15,620 nucleotides of DNA from Bacteroidales bacterium (GCA_025350365.1 JANXXY010000058.1:1-15620), one strand, 5' to 3'; counted from the first letter of the stretch, positions 7,247 to 15,512 are shown. Translations and numbers: made by a program. The notes: a model not told the origin generated them from the sequence alone.

Positions 7247-8026
7247 TCATTTGAGTTTTTTCAAAACATCCATTGCCATTAATTTATAGAATGTTTGTCG
7301 TCCTGCAATTTTGGTAAGCAATTTATTTGCTTTGCTTGTCTGTTTAATTTTAACATAACAAAGAGCCAGATACCATTCTGCGTGTTCTATAAATGCGGTA
7401 TCGTTCTGATCTATTATAAATGAAAGGTTCTTAATGGCTTTTTCGTAATCATTAGTCTCTATGTAGGATACTCCAACGAAAAAGTGAGCAGTAGTATTAT
7501 TATTATCAATTTTAAGAATTTCCTCAAATTTAGCGATGGCAATAGGGTAATTACCCTTATCATATTGTTGAATTGCCGAGATAAGAGCATTTACATCATT
7601 GGTAACAGTTGATCGCGTAAGGATATCGGCATCGTATTTTTGGTAATACTGCTTAAATAACCGATCGTTTGTTGGAACAGAAATAATATTGTAAACAACA
7701 GAAGATATTACAACTACCAGAATTACAGCAGCAGCTGTAAGGAATTTTCTGCCAAGAAAGAAGGTTTGTTTGAATTTTGAATTTATATCCTTATTATCTT
7801 CATTTAGCGCACTAAGTTCTTCATTTTCAAATTGTTTTTTCGCAATTTGTATATTTTCCATAAAAGTAAACAATTCATTATCAGCCAATAACTGGTCTAC
7901 TTGCAGAGTAAGACGAAGTTGCTGAGAAATCATTGGATTGGATTTAAGCTCCAATTCAAATAATTGCTTTTCTTCTACTTTCATATCACCATCTAGGTAC
8001 TGAATAATCTTTTCCAGTTCTTTCAT
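7247..8026 (-). CDS. Membrane TPR protein, likely anti-sigma partner of the ECF sigma factor
   Basis: I choose the ATG at 8026 (259 residues) because AAGGAA lies 7 bases before it and the protein then starts MKELEKIIQYLDGDM, the usual opening of Bacteroidota anti-sigma-like proteins. An earlier ATG at 8068 adds 14 residues with no such signal. Layout: a cytoplasmic helical segment (about 1-92) rich in Glu/Gln/Leu with no zinc-binding HxxxCxxC, one membrane helix (about 95-116, AAAVILVVVISSVVYN), and an extracytoplasmic part with about three TPR-like helix pairs (about 147-241), including GNYPIAIAKFEEILKID and NDYEKAIKNL. It follows the sigma gene and overlaps its end by 41 bases. From position and layout I infer that it holds or releases the sigma factor in response to an envelope signal; this is not shown by sequence alone. 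Confidence 0.8.
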   Translation of the reverse strand: MKELEKIIQYLDGDMKVEEKQLFELELKSNPMISQQLRLTLQVDQLLADNELFTFMENIQIAKKQFENEELSALNEDNKDINSKFKQTFFLGRKFLTAAAVILVVVISSVVYNIISVPTNDRLFKQYYQKYDADILTRSTVTNDVNALISAIQQYDKGNYPIAIAKFEEILKIDNNNTTAHFFVGVSYIETNDYEKAIKNLSFIIDQNDTAFIEHAEWYLALCYVKIKQTSKANKLLTKIAGRQTFYKLMAMDVLKKLK

Positions 8027-8597
8027 TGGACAATTCCTTATAATTAGGATTTTTAAGAATTCGCTCAATCAAATTTTTCTTACATCTGAATCGTCTGTTC
8101 TTTGTATGCTGTTCTGACAGGTACCCCATCACTTTTGTTACTTCGGTAATTGAATATCCTTGCAGTATGAGCCGTATTATTTTTTGACAATCATAAGATA
8201 TTTCATTAAAATGCTGAAGAAACATTTTTCGCCTTTCAGTTTTAATTAAATCATCCATCAGCCCAAGGGTTTCGTTACTATACTCATCGCAATTTTCAAT
8301 TGAAACTGTTTTTTGATCCTTATACATCAATTGACGTAACCAAGCAATTTTTAGTACCGAAAATAAATAAGTATGAAAAGAACATTGTAAAGTCAGGGAA
8401 TTTTGTCTGATTTTATCAAAAAGAGTAATTAAAACATCCTGAAAAATATCTTCGGCATCTTTTTCGCTGCCACTGTTATTTTCTATGTAATGTTTTACGG
8501 ACCGAAAGTTATTTCTATAGATAAAAAGAAGAACATCGCTGTCCTGTCCCCTTATTCCATCAATGATTTCTAGATCTGTGTAATTCTCCTTTCCCAT
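7986..8597 (-). CDS. RNA polymerase ECF-type sigma factor
   Basis: The 203-residue protein has sigma-70 region 2 at about 21-90: LFIYRNNF, then SEKDAEDIFQDVLITLFDKI (44-63), the conserved region 2.2 that binds the RNA polymerase clamp, and HTYLFSVLKIAWL (75-87) of the -10-recognising part. Region 4 is at about 118-178, with SYDCQKIIRLILQGYSITEV and the recognition-helix segment YLSEQHTKNRRFRCKKNLIE (159-178). It lacks regions 1.1 and 3, as expected for an ECF factor. Its targets are not visible here. The last 41 bases overlap the start of the downstream membrane TPR gene, which argues for coupled translation and a fixed sigma:partner ratio. No Shine-Dalgarno is seen before the ATG. ECF factors often control their own promoter, which could be the element at 8729-8761. 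Confidence 0.9.
   Translation of the reverse strand: MGKENYTDLEIIDGIRGQDSDVLLFIYRNNFRSVKHYIENNSGSEKDAEDIFQDVLITLFDKIRQNSLTLQCSFHTYLFSVLKIAWLRQLMYKDQKTVSIENCDEYSNETLGLMDDLIKTERRKMFLQHFNEISYDCQKIIRLILQGYSITEVTKVMGYLSEQHTKNRRFRCKKNLIERILKNPNYKELSNERTGKDYSVPRW
8034..8039 (-). promoter_or_regulatory. Ribosome binding site of the TPR gene
   Basis: AAGGAA on the minus strand, 7 bases upstream of the ATG at 8026 and inside the sigma factor coding region. It decides the start of the TPR gene in favour of 8026 over 8068, and is notable because most genes here lack a recognisable site. Confidence 0.6.
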
Positions 8598-8728
8598 GCA
8601 TTAATACCGTAAATGAGCAAAAAGTAACCCTTAATATTATATGTTATACAGCATATATTCAATAATTTTTAATCACAAAAAAAATATGATTTTGTTTATC
8701 TTATATAACACTAATTAATAAGCCATTA

Positions 8729-8761
8729 CAAAAGTATAAATTTTCAAAAATTATACGCAAA
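8729..8761 (-). promoter_or_regulatory. Bacteroidota-type promoter of the sigma/TPR operon
   Basis: Read on the minus strand there is TTTG at 8761-8758 (-33), a 21-base spacer, and TACTTTTG at 8736-8729 (-7). This matches the phylum consensus TTTG / 19-21 bases / TAnnTTTG used by the primary sigma factor. Transcription would start near 8722, leaving a leader of about 125 bases before the sigma ATG at 8597. The -33 part overlaps a second -7-like string (TACCTTTG, 8765-8758), which could be an alternative start with no clear -33. Confidence 0.5.
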
Positions 8762-8912
8762 GGTAATTGAAAATCTTCTAATCCTTAGAATTGTTTAAAA
8801 TTAATAAATTAACAAGATAAAGCACTGATTGTAAGTTAATAGGCTGATAATTAATTCAAAATTTAATGGATACTAAATATTTATCGAACTCATTTACGAG
8901 CAATTACGTAAC

Positions 8913-9044
8913 AAAGTTGTAAATAAGCTGGACGAAATATGTCCAAGTCGGGCTTGCAGCGACAGTCGATTCGTTAAAAACACTCGCTTAGAAAGGTAAT
9001 GTCGAGGGTGGCAAGAAAAGAAAGGCCGTAAGTGACATATCGTT
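8913..9044 (+). pseudogene. IS5-family transposase remnant
   Basis: The translation in the frame of base 8913 contains PSRACSDSRFVKNTRLER and then a stop at 8997. Moving one base, NVEGGKKRK follows (8998-9024), and returning to the first frame gives KKGRK-stop-HIV (9018-9044). Together these follow the order of the IS5-type transposase segment: a PSxAxxDSQSVK-T motif with a catalytic-core Asp, a variable linker, then GGKKxKGRKRHI. The two frame changes and two stops show it is dead. Only about 130 bases are recognisable; no terminal inverted repeats or target duplication are visible. The family assignment is from memory of the motif. Confidence 0.62.
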
Positions 9045-9137
9045 TACCGATTTTAAATTAATCGTCGATTTTGGAAAGAATTTGTGGAATTTAGAAAAGA
9101 AAATTAAATTGTTCTCAAGAATAAGATATCTGGGAGG

Positions 9138-11444
9138 CTATATTTGGGACATCATTTTAGGCGTTTTGTCTCCTTTAAATGAAGGTGAGGTTATATATGG
9201 TATGGTGAATTTGAATTCGCTCCCGGTGCCGAGATTACTTTCAACCCATAGATGCCCTCCATGTTTTTCTACGAATTCCTTACAGAGCAATAACCCCAAT
9301 CCTGTGCCTCTTTCTTGTTCTGTACCAATATTGGTATACTGAACATCAATCCTGAAAAGTTTATCTATGTTCTTTTTTGATATCCCAATACCAGTATCCT
9401 TTATAGTTATTGTAACCTTATCATCACATTGATTTGCAAGTACCGTTACTTTTCCATTCCTGTGTGTAAATTTTACAGCATTGTTCAGTAGATTACGCAA
9501 AATAGTGTTAAACATATCTTTATCGGCCATGGTCTCCAAATTTTCAGTTATTTCGGAGTGCAATTCTATTTTTTTATTAAGAACCATTGGTTTCATATTG
9601 GAAAGATTCTCCTCAACCAACTCGTTTATGTTTAGTATTTGAGGATTGAATTTGATATTTCCTGTTTGTGATCTTGACCATTCTAATAGATTTTCCAACA
9701 GCGCAAAGCCACGTTTCGCAGATTCATTTAGTAAAAGGCTGATATTTTTGATATTATCAATATCAAAATCATCAACATAATCTATTAGTAGTTCTGAGGC
9801 TCCCAGCAAGCCACAGAATGGGTTTTTCAGATCGTGTGCAATTATTCCGAAAAATTTATCTTTTGTGGCGTTAAGATCTTTCAGATCCGCTGCATATTTT
9901 TTCAATTTCACTTCTGCTTTTTGCTTGTCATTTTCAATCTGTATCTGGAGAGTTATATCCTCAAAAATAACTGCAAAGAACCCTGTTTTTGGGCAGAAAG
10001 CATTCATCTTGAAATATTTATTTATTTCAGCATTGTAATCTTCAAATTCAACGCTTTTGCCTGTTAACGAAACTTCTCCAAATATATCTATTTTGTTTTT
10101 ATAGGTTGCGGGTAATATTTCACGGGCCGTTTTACCTATAACTGCCCTGGCTGTTAATCCTGTTAATTCTTCAAAGGCAGGGTTAACACTAATGAACTTA
10201 TAATCGCAAAGCTTCCCTTGCTTATCCAGTATAATCTCATAGAGAGCAAAACCATCGATCATTTTGGTAAAAAGTAGCCGGTATTTTTCTTCGCTTTCTT
10301 TCAGTTTTTCTGACGTTAGTATATGTTCATTCAACTCGAAATGCAAAAGGGTATTTATTTCGGCTAAATCCTGTGTTCGAATCTGTATTTTCGAATCTAA
10401 TTCTTCGTTTAATTTTTGTAACGCTTCCTTGGCTTTTGTTACTTCCTTAAAAAGTATTTTATAACTGCTTTCACTGATTTTAAGGTCATTTTCTGCATTT
10501 CTCCTTTGAATATTCAACGATGCCTGACTGCTTATGGCTTCAATAATATCCATGTCATTCGGCTCAATGGCTTTTTTTGAAAAGATAAATACTCCTCCAT
10601 AGTGTTTTTCATCTTTTGAAAAACCGACCGTATAGGTTTTATCATGGTTAAATACCTTTTTAAATTCACCAAATACATCTATTCCTTTTACGGCGGGGAA
10701 TTGATAGGGAATATCGCCGATTAATTCATGAGGTTTCCCATCAATGTGAAAATTCAATACCTTTTTCAGGTAATCGCCGGCAAGAATCAAGACTTGAGAC
10801 TCTGTTAATTTATTAATTTTCAGAATTTCAAGAAAAAATGGTTCAAGCCTGTCGTTACAAGGTTTGCTGGTGTTATTTTGATCGATAAGATCAATCGGCA
10901 GAACAGTTACTTCATTCAGCAATCGATTAATATTCTCGCATATTGTGCGGTAAATTGAAGGAACATCTTCACATTCATTCATTGCCACCGTTGCCAATGA
11001 TAGAATTGTAAACTGGCGGGCATTTCGTTCCTGAATTTCCTGTAGCTTTTTTCGCTCGATACCATATCGAATGGCGCGTAAAATGTTTTCAGAGGTCAGG
11101 TTGTTTTTTACCAGGTAATCTTGCGCGCCTGCTTTAACGGAGGCTAAGGCTATTTCTTCATCGTCCAGCCCCGTCATCACTATAACGGGAGCCTTAACTT
11201 TTGACGCGAGAAATTTTTGCAGGGTTTCCAAACCTACACTATCCGGTAACCCCAGATCCAACAGAATTACATCGAACTCAATTTCGCCCGATAGTTTAAT
11301 AGCATCGCATAACTTAGCAGAATGGGAAACTGAAAATTTAGTTTCCGTGGATTTTATAAAGTCTTTAATAATGTAAACATCACCCGGATTATCCTCTACC
11401 AATAGAATATGTAAAGGGGTTTTATTTATATAGGTAGTTTCCAT
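9138..11444 (-). CDS. REC-GAF-PAS sensor histidine kinase (response regulator-kinase fusion)
   Basis: The 768-residue soluble protein has no membrane helix. An N-terminal receiver (about 11-130) carries EDN acidic residues (17-19), phospho-acceptor Asp63 in LLDLGLP, Thr91 and Lys113. A GAF-like sensor region spans about 145-315, then a coiled-coil linker (about 320-385), a PAS domain (about 383-500), HisKA with phospho-acceptor His537 in IIAHDLKNP, and an HATPase domain with N-box NLLNNAVKF (651-659), G1 DTGIGIS (683-689) and G2 GTGLGL (713-718). All catalytic residues are present. A receiver at the N-terminus of a kinase normally makes the kinase answer to another kinase, here most plausibly the membrane kinase in the same unit. 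It starts 22 bases after the small receiver gene ends. No Shine-Dalgarno is visible. The signal for GAF and PAS is unknown; no cofactor residue was recognised. Confidence 0.9.
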   Translation of the reverse strand: METTYINKTPLHILLVEDNPGDVYIIKDFIKSTETKFSVSHSAKLCDAIKLSGEIEFDVILLDLGLPDSVGLETLQKFLASKVKAPVIVMTGLDDEEIALASVKAGAQDYLVKNNLTSENILRAIRYGIERKKLQEIQERNARQFTILSLATVAMNECEDVPSIYRTICENINRLLNEVTVLPIDLIDQNNTSKPCNDRLEPFFLEILKINKLTESQVLILAGDYLKKVLNFHIDGKPHELIGDIPYQFPAVKGIDVFGEFKKVFNHDKTYTVGFSKDEKHYGGVFIFSKKAIEPNDMDIIEAISSQASLNIQRRNAENDLKISESSYKILFKEVTKAKEALQKLNEELDSKIQIRTQDLAEINTLLHFELNEHILTSEKLKESEEKYRLLFTKMIDGFALYEIILDKQGKLCDYKFISVNPAFEELTGLTARAVIGKTAREILPATYKNKIDIFGEVSLTGKSVEFEDYNAEINKYFKMNAFCPKTGFFAVIFEDITLQIQIENDKQKAEVKLKKYAADLKDLNATKDKFFGIIAHDLKNPFCGLLGASELLIDYVDDFDIDNIKNISLLLNESAKRGFALLENLLEWSRSQTGNIKFNPQILNINELVEENLSNMKPMVLNKKIELHSEITENLETMADKDMFNTILRNLLNNAVKFTHRNGKVTVLANQCDDKVTITIKDTGIGISKKNIDKLFRIDVQYTNIGTEQERGTGLGLLLCKEFVEKHGGHLWVESNLGTGSEFKFTIPYITSPSFKGDKTPKMMSQI

Positions 11445-11466
11445 TTTGTTTTGTTTTAATTGTATA

Positions 11467-11913
11467 TTATTCCTTGGTCGGCAATTTTACCAGGGAAAAC
11501 CAAAAATCCTCAATGGATTTAACCACGTTCACAAATTGGTCCAAATCCAAAGGTTTTGTTACATAGCAATTTGCGTGCAGACTGTACGATTTTAAGATGT
11601 CTTCTTCTGCTTGTGAGGTGGTCATAACTACAACCGGAATTTGTTTCAGGTTATCATCAGTTTTTATTTCAGCCAGCACTTCGCGTCCATCTTTTTTGGG
11701 GAGATTAAGATCCAAAAAAATTAGATCAGGTCTGGGCGACCCCGTAAATTCTTCTTTTCTGTTAAGAAAATTCATTGCCTCCACACCGTCTTTAACAAGG
11801 TGCAACTGGCACTGGATTTTATTGCCGTTAATAACCTCTTTGATAAGTCTGGCATCGCCCGGGTTGTCCTCTACAATCAGGATGTCGACTGGTTTCATTT
11901 TTTGTTTTTGCAT
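11467..11913 (-). CDS. Single-domain response regulator, Rcp1-like
   Basis: This 148-residue protein consists of one receiver domain and no output domain. Acidic residues lie in VEDNPGD (14-20), the phospho-acceptor is Asp68 in FLDLNLP, with Thr98 in VVMTTS and Lys120 in VTKPLD. VEDNPGDARL and FLDLNLPKKDGREVLAEIK are typical of the receivers that partner phytochrome-type kinases (Rcp1 of cyanobacteria). The upstream gene encodes a kinase with the matching HisKA type, and only 3 bases separate the two genes. It probably carries phosphate between proteins or binds a target directly. The start is uncertain: a second ATG five codons in (11898) would give MKPVDILIVEDN, the more usual opening. Confidence 0.92.
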   Translation of the reverse strand: MQKQKMKPVDILIVEDNPGDARLIKEVINGNKIQCQLHLVKDGVEAMNFLNRKEEFTGSPRPDLIFLDLNLPKKDGREVLAEIKTDDNLKQIPVVVMTTSQAEEDILKSYSLHANCYVTKPLDLDQFVNVVKSIEDFWFSLVKLPTKE

Positions 11914-11916
11914 GTT

Positions 11917-14529
11917 TTAGCTTCTTTGGATTTTTTTTATGGTGAAATAAAATGTTGTCCCTTTATTAATTTCCGATTCCACCCAAATTTTTCCTCCATG
12001 GCGTTCAATGATCCGTTTACAGATTGCAAGTCCAATACCTGTACCTTCATATTCGTCCTTTGGAAGTAACCTTTGAAATATTTGGAATATTCTCTCAAAA
12101 TACTGTTTTTCAATACCAATACCATTATCCTTAACCGAAAATATAAAATAATCGTTTTCCTCTTTAGACGAAATGTGAATTAATGGGGCATTCATTGAAA
12201 ATTTAAGTGCATTTCCAATTAAGTTTTGCAGCACTTGGATCATTTGCCCTTCATCTGCATACACTACTGATAGTTCGCCGTTGGTTAACAGGGCATTTTT
12301 CGCCTGTATATTGATACTCAAGTTGTACACTGCTTGTTCTAATACTTCGTGCATATCAACATCGGTGAATTCTCTGCCTTTTGTTTGAATTCGGGAAAAA
12401 GCAAGAAGATCGTTAATTAATGTTTGCATTCGTGATGCTCCGTCCACGGCAAATTGGATGAATTCCCGGGCATCCTCATCTAATTTATCTTTATATCTTT
12501 TGGCAAGTAATTGGGTAAAACTGGACACCATCCGCAATGGTTCCTGGAGATCGTGCGAGGCAATATAAGCAAACTGTTCAAGTTCCTTATTCGAACGCAT
12601 CAACTCTTCATTGAGTTTAAACAGCACTTGTTCCGCATCCTTTTTCATTTCGGTAATGTCAAAACAAACTCCGGTCATTTTAACAGGTTTTCCGTTATTA
12701 TCCTTTGTTACAAGCGCTTTAGCGTTAATATACTTCACACCTCCGTTTCCCAATTTAATCCTGTAAACTGTTTCAAAGTGGATTTCTTCTTCCAGTGCTT
12801 TTCGGAGCGCTTTTCTTGTATGGGGAATGTCTTCGTCGACCAAAAATGATTCAAATGCGTCATATGTTTTAGCAAAGGAACCGGGTTTGATACCAAACAT
12901 AAGTTCCATCCGTTCATCCCATTCAATTTCGTTAGTTAAAATATCCCAAACCCAGACCCCGATACTAGCATTTTCCAAGGCAAGCGTAAGCTTTTCTTCC
13001 GATTCCAGAAGTTCTTTTTCTACTTTTGTTTTGGCTATTTTTGACCGGATTGATAAAATCCCGTAGGAAAGGTCGGCAGCCAATTCAGTAAGAAAACTTA
13101 TCTCTTTTAACGTAAAAGGATCTGGTTCGCTTGAATAAATAGTAATTGCCCCGAATGTTTTATCATTATCTGACAAAGGAAGAGCCAGAGAAGATGCATA
13201 ACCGCGTTTTGTTGCGTCTTCCCGACATGGCTCAAAAGCAGGATTCATAATCATATTGCTGCATACGACGGTCTGCCCTTCACGGATGGAGGTGCCTGTA
13301 GGGCCATGTCCACGTTCGTTGTCAGCCCATGAAATTTTCAATGATTCGAGGTATCCTTTTTCAAAACCCGCACAAGCTTTTGGTTCAACGGTTTTTGTTT
13401 CATCATTTTGTGCATATCCTATCCATACCATGGCAAACCCGCAATCATTCACCACAATCCGGCATACTTCCTCGAGGTATGATAATTCGTCAGTGGCTTT
13501 CAGCATTACCTGGCTGCTTTTACCCAAAGCCTTGAGTATACGGTTTAGTTTGAGCAGTTCAAGTTCTTTTTTCTTAATCTCTGTCACATCACGGCTATAA
13601 GTAGCAATGTAATTGACCTTGTCATCTTTAAAGCAAGGATAGTAATGGTGTTCAAAATGGAATCCGTTCCGAACATCTTCAAACTGTTCGGGTTTTCCTG
13701 AACTAAAAACATTATTCAAATGTTCCATTCGGGATAAGGCTAGTTCCGGTAGCATAAATTCCGATATTTTATGCCCGATAGCATCGGCTTGAGAGAGATT
13801 GAACCGTTTGGTGCCAATTCGGTTGGTAATAATAAACTTTCCCTGACGATCCAAAAGATAGATGGATTCCTGCGTAGCATCGAGGATAGCGCGCAGATTT
13901 TCTTCGCTCTCCATAATTTTTTTTGCAATGGGATTCGAAATTTTTCTGAAGAAAAAAGTTGCAATAGTAACTAAAACAATCGCAATAAGGCCTGCATACA
14001 AACCGGATTTATAAAACGATTCGTTTACTTCAGAAATGTCAATTTTGGTTACAATACCCCATCGAAGTTTAGGAATATAGCTGCAATAGGCCAGAACCTC
14101 CTTGTTACTGTAATCGAATCCCGTCATAATCCCTGTTCTTTGAGACAAGGCTCTCCTCATGGGTTCACCGATAACCGAATTAAAGGCAATGGGCTTAGGA
14201 TTAAAGAAATCGTACCTAAGATGGTCTAAGAGATAAAAAATCGTGTCGTTTTTCAGGTATCCAACAACAAACTCGCCCGTTTTTCCGATGGAAGCATTTA
14301 TTTTTTGTTGGCGTTTTAATAATTTTAGAACCCCGGTTATATCTTTCCCTTCATCGGAAATTGATTCTATAATGCCTATTTGATTTTCGGATAATTCTTT
14401 TAAGTATTCCTTTTTTTCATTAATTACCACATGGTATACGATGTAAATTGATATACCGGCAACAAGTAACGAAACAAAAATCATAATAACCATTAACTGA
14501 AAAGTGCCTTTCCCTTTTGATATTATCAT
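11917..14529 (-). CDS. Membrane sensor histidine kinase with Cache-like, PAS, GAF and PAS domains
   Basis: The first gene of the unit encodes 870 residues. Two membrane helices (about 11-33 and 175-195) flank an extracytoplasmic region that looks like a single Cache domain, with GKTGEFVVGYLKNDTIFYL (82-100) typical of Cache signal-binding folds. Inside the cell follow PAS-1 (about 207-318), GAF (about 328-495, with GPTGTSIREGQTVVCSNM), PAS-2 (about 508-627), HisKA with His659 in YIASHDLQEPLRMV, and HATPase with N-box NLIGNALKF (769-777), G1 DNGIGI (801-806) and G2 GTGIGL (829-834). The LEQFAYIASHDLQEPLR HisKA is the phytochrome-like subclass, whose usual partner is an Rcp1-type receiver, as encoded 3 bases downstream. 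There is no bilin-binding evidence. AAGGAA lies 6 bases before the ATG. It may also phosphorylate the receiver of the third gene; that is inferred. Confidence 0.92.
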   Translation of the reverse strand: MIISKGKGTFQLMVIMIFVSLLVAGISIYIVYHVVINEKKEYLKELSENQIGIIESISDEGKDITGVLKLLKRQQKINASIGKTGEFVVGYLKNDTIFYLLDHLRYDFFNPKPIAFNSVIGEPMRRALSQRTGIMTGFDYSNKEVLAYCSYIPKLRWGIVTKIDISEVNESFYKSGLYAGLIAIVLVTIATFFFRKISNPIAKKIMESEENLRAILDATQESIYLLDRQGKFIITNRIGTKRFNLSQADAIGHKISEFMLPELALSRMEHLNNVFSSGKPEQFEDVRNGFHFEHHYYPCFKDDKVNYIATYSRDVTEIKKKELELLKLNRILKALGKSSQVMLKATDELSYLEEVCRIVVNDCGFAMVWIGYAQNDETKTVEPKACAGFEKGYLESLKISWADNERGHGPTGTSIREGQTVVCSNMIMNPAFEPCREDATKRGYASSLALPLSDNDKTFGAITIYSSEPDPFTLKEISFLTELAADLSYGILSIRSKIAKTKVEKELLESEEKLTLALENASIGVWVWDILTNEIEWDERMELMFGIKPGSFAKTYDAFESFLVDEDIPHTRKALRKALEEEIHFETVYRIKLGNGGVKYINAKALVTKDNNGKPVKMTGVCFDITEMKKDAEQVLFKLNEELMRSNKELEQFAYIASHDLQEPLRMVSSFTQLLAKRYKDKLDEDAREFIQFAVDGASRMQTLINDLLAFSRIQTKGREFTDVDMHEVLEQAVYNLSINIQAKNALLTNGELSVVYADEGQMIQVLQNLIGNALKFSMNAPLIHISSKEENDYFIFSVKDNGIGIEKQYFERIFQIFQRLLPKDEYEGTGIGLAICKRIIERHGGKIWVESEINKGTTFYFTIKKIQRS

Positions 14530-14837
14530 GCTAATTTCCTTATATAGTAGAGTTTTATATCATTCACTATTGAATAAATTATTTTAATTGGTGAAAGTTG
14601 TCCATGTGTTAACCTCTTATATTAAGGTACTTGTAAACTTTATAATTTGAGATAAATATATAATCGACATTTTTGTAGAAATATTTTTTGCAAATTTCAA
14701 ACAAATGATTGTCTCTGCTTACAAGTTTATAGTACAAGTTTAGAATTTATTTTTTATATTTACTTGTTAAACCAGAATAAACTTATAATTTCCTTTATTA
14801 ATTTAAAAGAACTTATTTTATTATATCATAGCTGTAA
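14530..14837. promoter_or_regulatory. Divergent control region between kinase unit and OmpR-type regulator
   Basis: This 308-base, very AT-rich spacer separates two divergent units. It carries several similar strings: TACTTGTAAAC at 14629-14639, TACAAGTTTA at 14720-14729 and again at 14733-14742, TACTTGTTAAAC at 14761-14772 and TAAACTTATA at 14778-14787. The pair at 14720/14733 is an exact 10-base direct repeat with a 13-base period; the others are the same core in inverse orientation or with one change. Such repeats suit a winged-helix regulator of the OmpR/PhoB type, such as the adjacent gene product. I found no full -33/-7 promoter on either strand. Confidence 0.5.
14536..14541 (-). promoter_or_regulatory. 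Ribosome binding site of the membrane kinase gene
   Basis: AAGGAA on the minus strand, 6 bases upstream of the ATG at 14529. It supports that start, which also gives the expected short N-terminus before the first membrane helix. Confidence 0.6.
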
Positions 14838-15512
14838 ATGAAAATTTTAATGATGGAAGATGATCCGGATATATCATCGTTTGTTAAATTATGTTTGGAA
14901 AAAAATGATTGTAACGTAGATTTAGCCTACGACAGTGCAATAGCAGAGAAGTTAGCTCTTATAAAAAAATATGATGTTATATTATTGGATGTTATTGTAC
15001 CGGGCATAAATGGTTTCGAATTATGCAAGAAACTACGCAATCACAATATAAAAACACCGATTCTAATGCTTACCTCTCTGAACTCTACCGAAGATAAGGT
15101 TGAAGGGTTTGATAGTGGAGCAGATGATTATCTTTTAAAACCATTTCAGTTCCAGGAATTACTAGCAAGAATAAAGGCGCTGGATCGGAGGAATAAAGAT
15201 TCTTTTATTGCGCCTACTCTAAAGATATTAGATCTGGAGATTGATACCATTTCGAAGAAAGTAAAACGGGCGAACGAAGAAATTAAGCTTACTGCCCGCG
15301 AATATAAAATACTGGAACTCCTGGCAAGCAATAAGGGCAAAGTATTTGAAAGAATTGAAATTATCGGGAAAATTTGGGGCAATTCATTTGATACAGGAAC
15401 CAATGTAATTGATGTGCATATAAATGCCCTTCGTAATAAAATAGATAAAAATTTTTCACAAAAGCTTATCCATACTGTCATTGGAATGGGTTATGCATTG
15501 GATGACAAATAG
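14838..15512 (+). CDS. Response regulator, OmpR/PhoB family (REC plus winged helix)
   Basis: The 224-residue cytoplasmic DNA-binding regulator has a receiver domain (about 1-115) with EDD acidic residues (7-9), phospho-acceptor Asp51 in ILLDVIVPG, Thr79 in LMLTS, and Lys101 in LLKPF. A short linker leads to a C-terminal winged helix-turn-helix (about 128-221) with the family's LTAREYKILELLASNKGKVF (about 151-170), the recognition helix in NVIDVHINALRNKID and the final hairpin TVIGMGYAL. All phosphorylation residues are present. It is divergent from the three-gene kinase unit. No kinase is encoded directly behind it within the window, so its cognate kinase could be one of the two across the spacer or lie beyond the window edge. 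No Shine-Dalgarno is seen before the ATG. Confidence 0.93.
   Translation: MKILMMEDDPDISSFVKLCLEKNDCNVDLAYDSAIAEKLALIKKYDVILLDVIVPGINGFELCKKLRNHNIKTPILMLTSLNSTEDKVEGFDSGADDYLLKPFQFQELLARIKALDRRNKDSFIAPTLKILDLEIDTISKKVKRANEEIKLTAREYKILELLASNKGKVFERIEIIGKIWGNSFDTGTNVIDVHINALRNKIDKNFSQKLIHTVIGMGYALDDK

Larger units (their letters stand above)
8598..9137. other. Gene-free region upstream of the sigma gene
   Basis: This 540-base stretch is strongly AT-rich from 8630 to about 8900. It holds a candidate sigma-gene promoter (8729-8761) and a decayed transposase fragment (8913-9044). The rest, about 9045-9137, just downstream of the hybrid-type kinase, shows no clear terminator or gene. A reading frame beginning at 9082 runs antisense into the kinase gene and has no protein-like features. 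Confidence 0.65.

Noticed and set aside
8027..8068. Upstream ATG at 8068 as the start of the TPR protein
   Set aside because: It would add 14 residues lacking a ribosome binding site and deepen the overlap with the sigma gene; the ATG at 8026 has AAGGAA at good spacing and a typical N-terminus.
9082..9342. 86-codon plus-strand reading frame
   Set aside because: It is antisense to the C-terminal HATPase part of the kinase and shows no domain of its own.
13256..13600. 114-codon plus-strand reading frame
   Set aside because: Antisense to the GAF region of the membrane kinase, serine-rich, no supporting signals.
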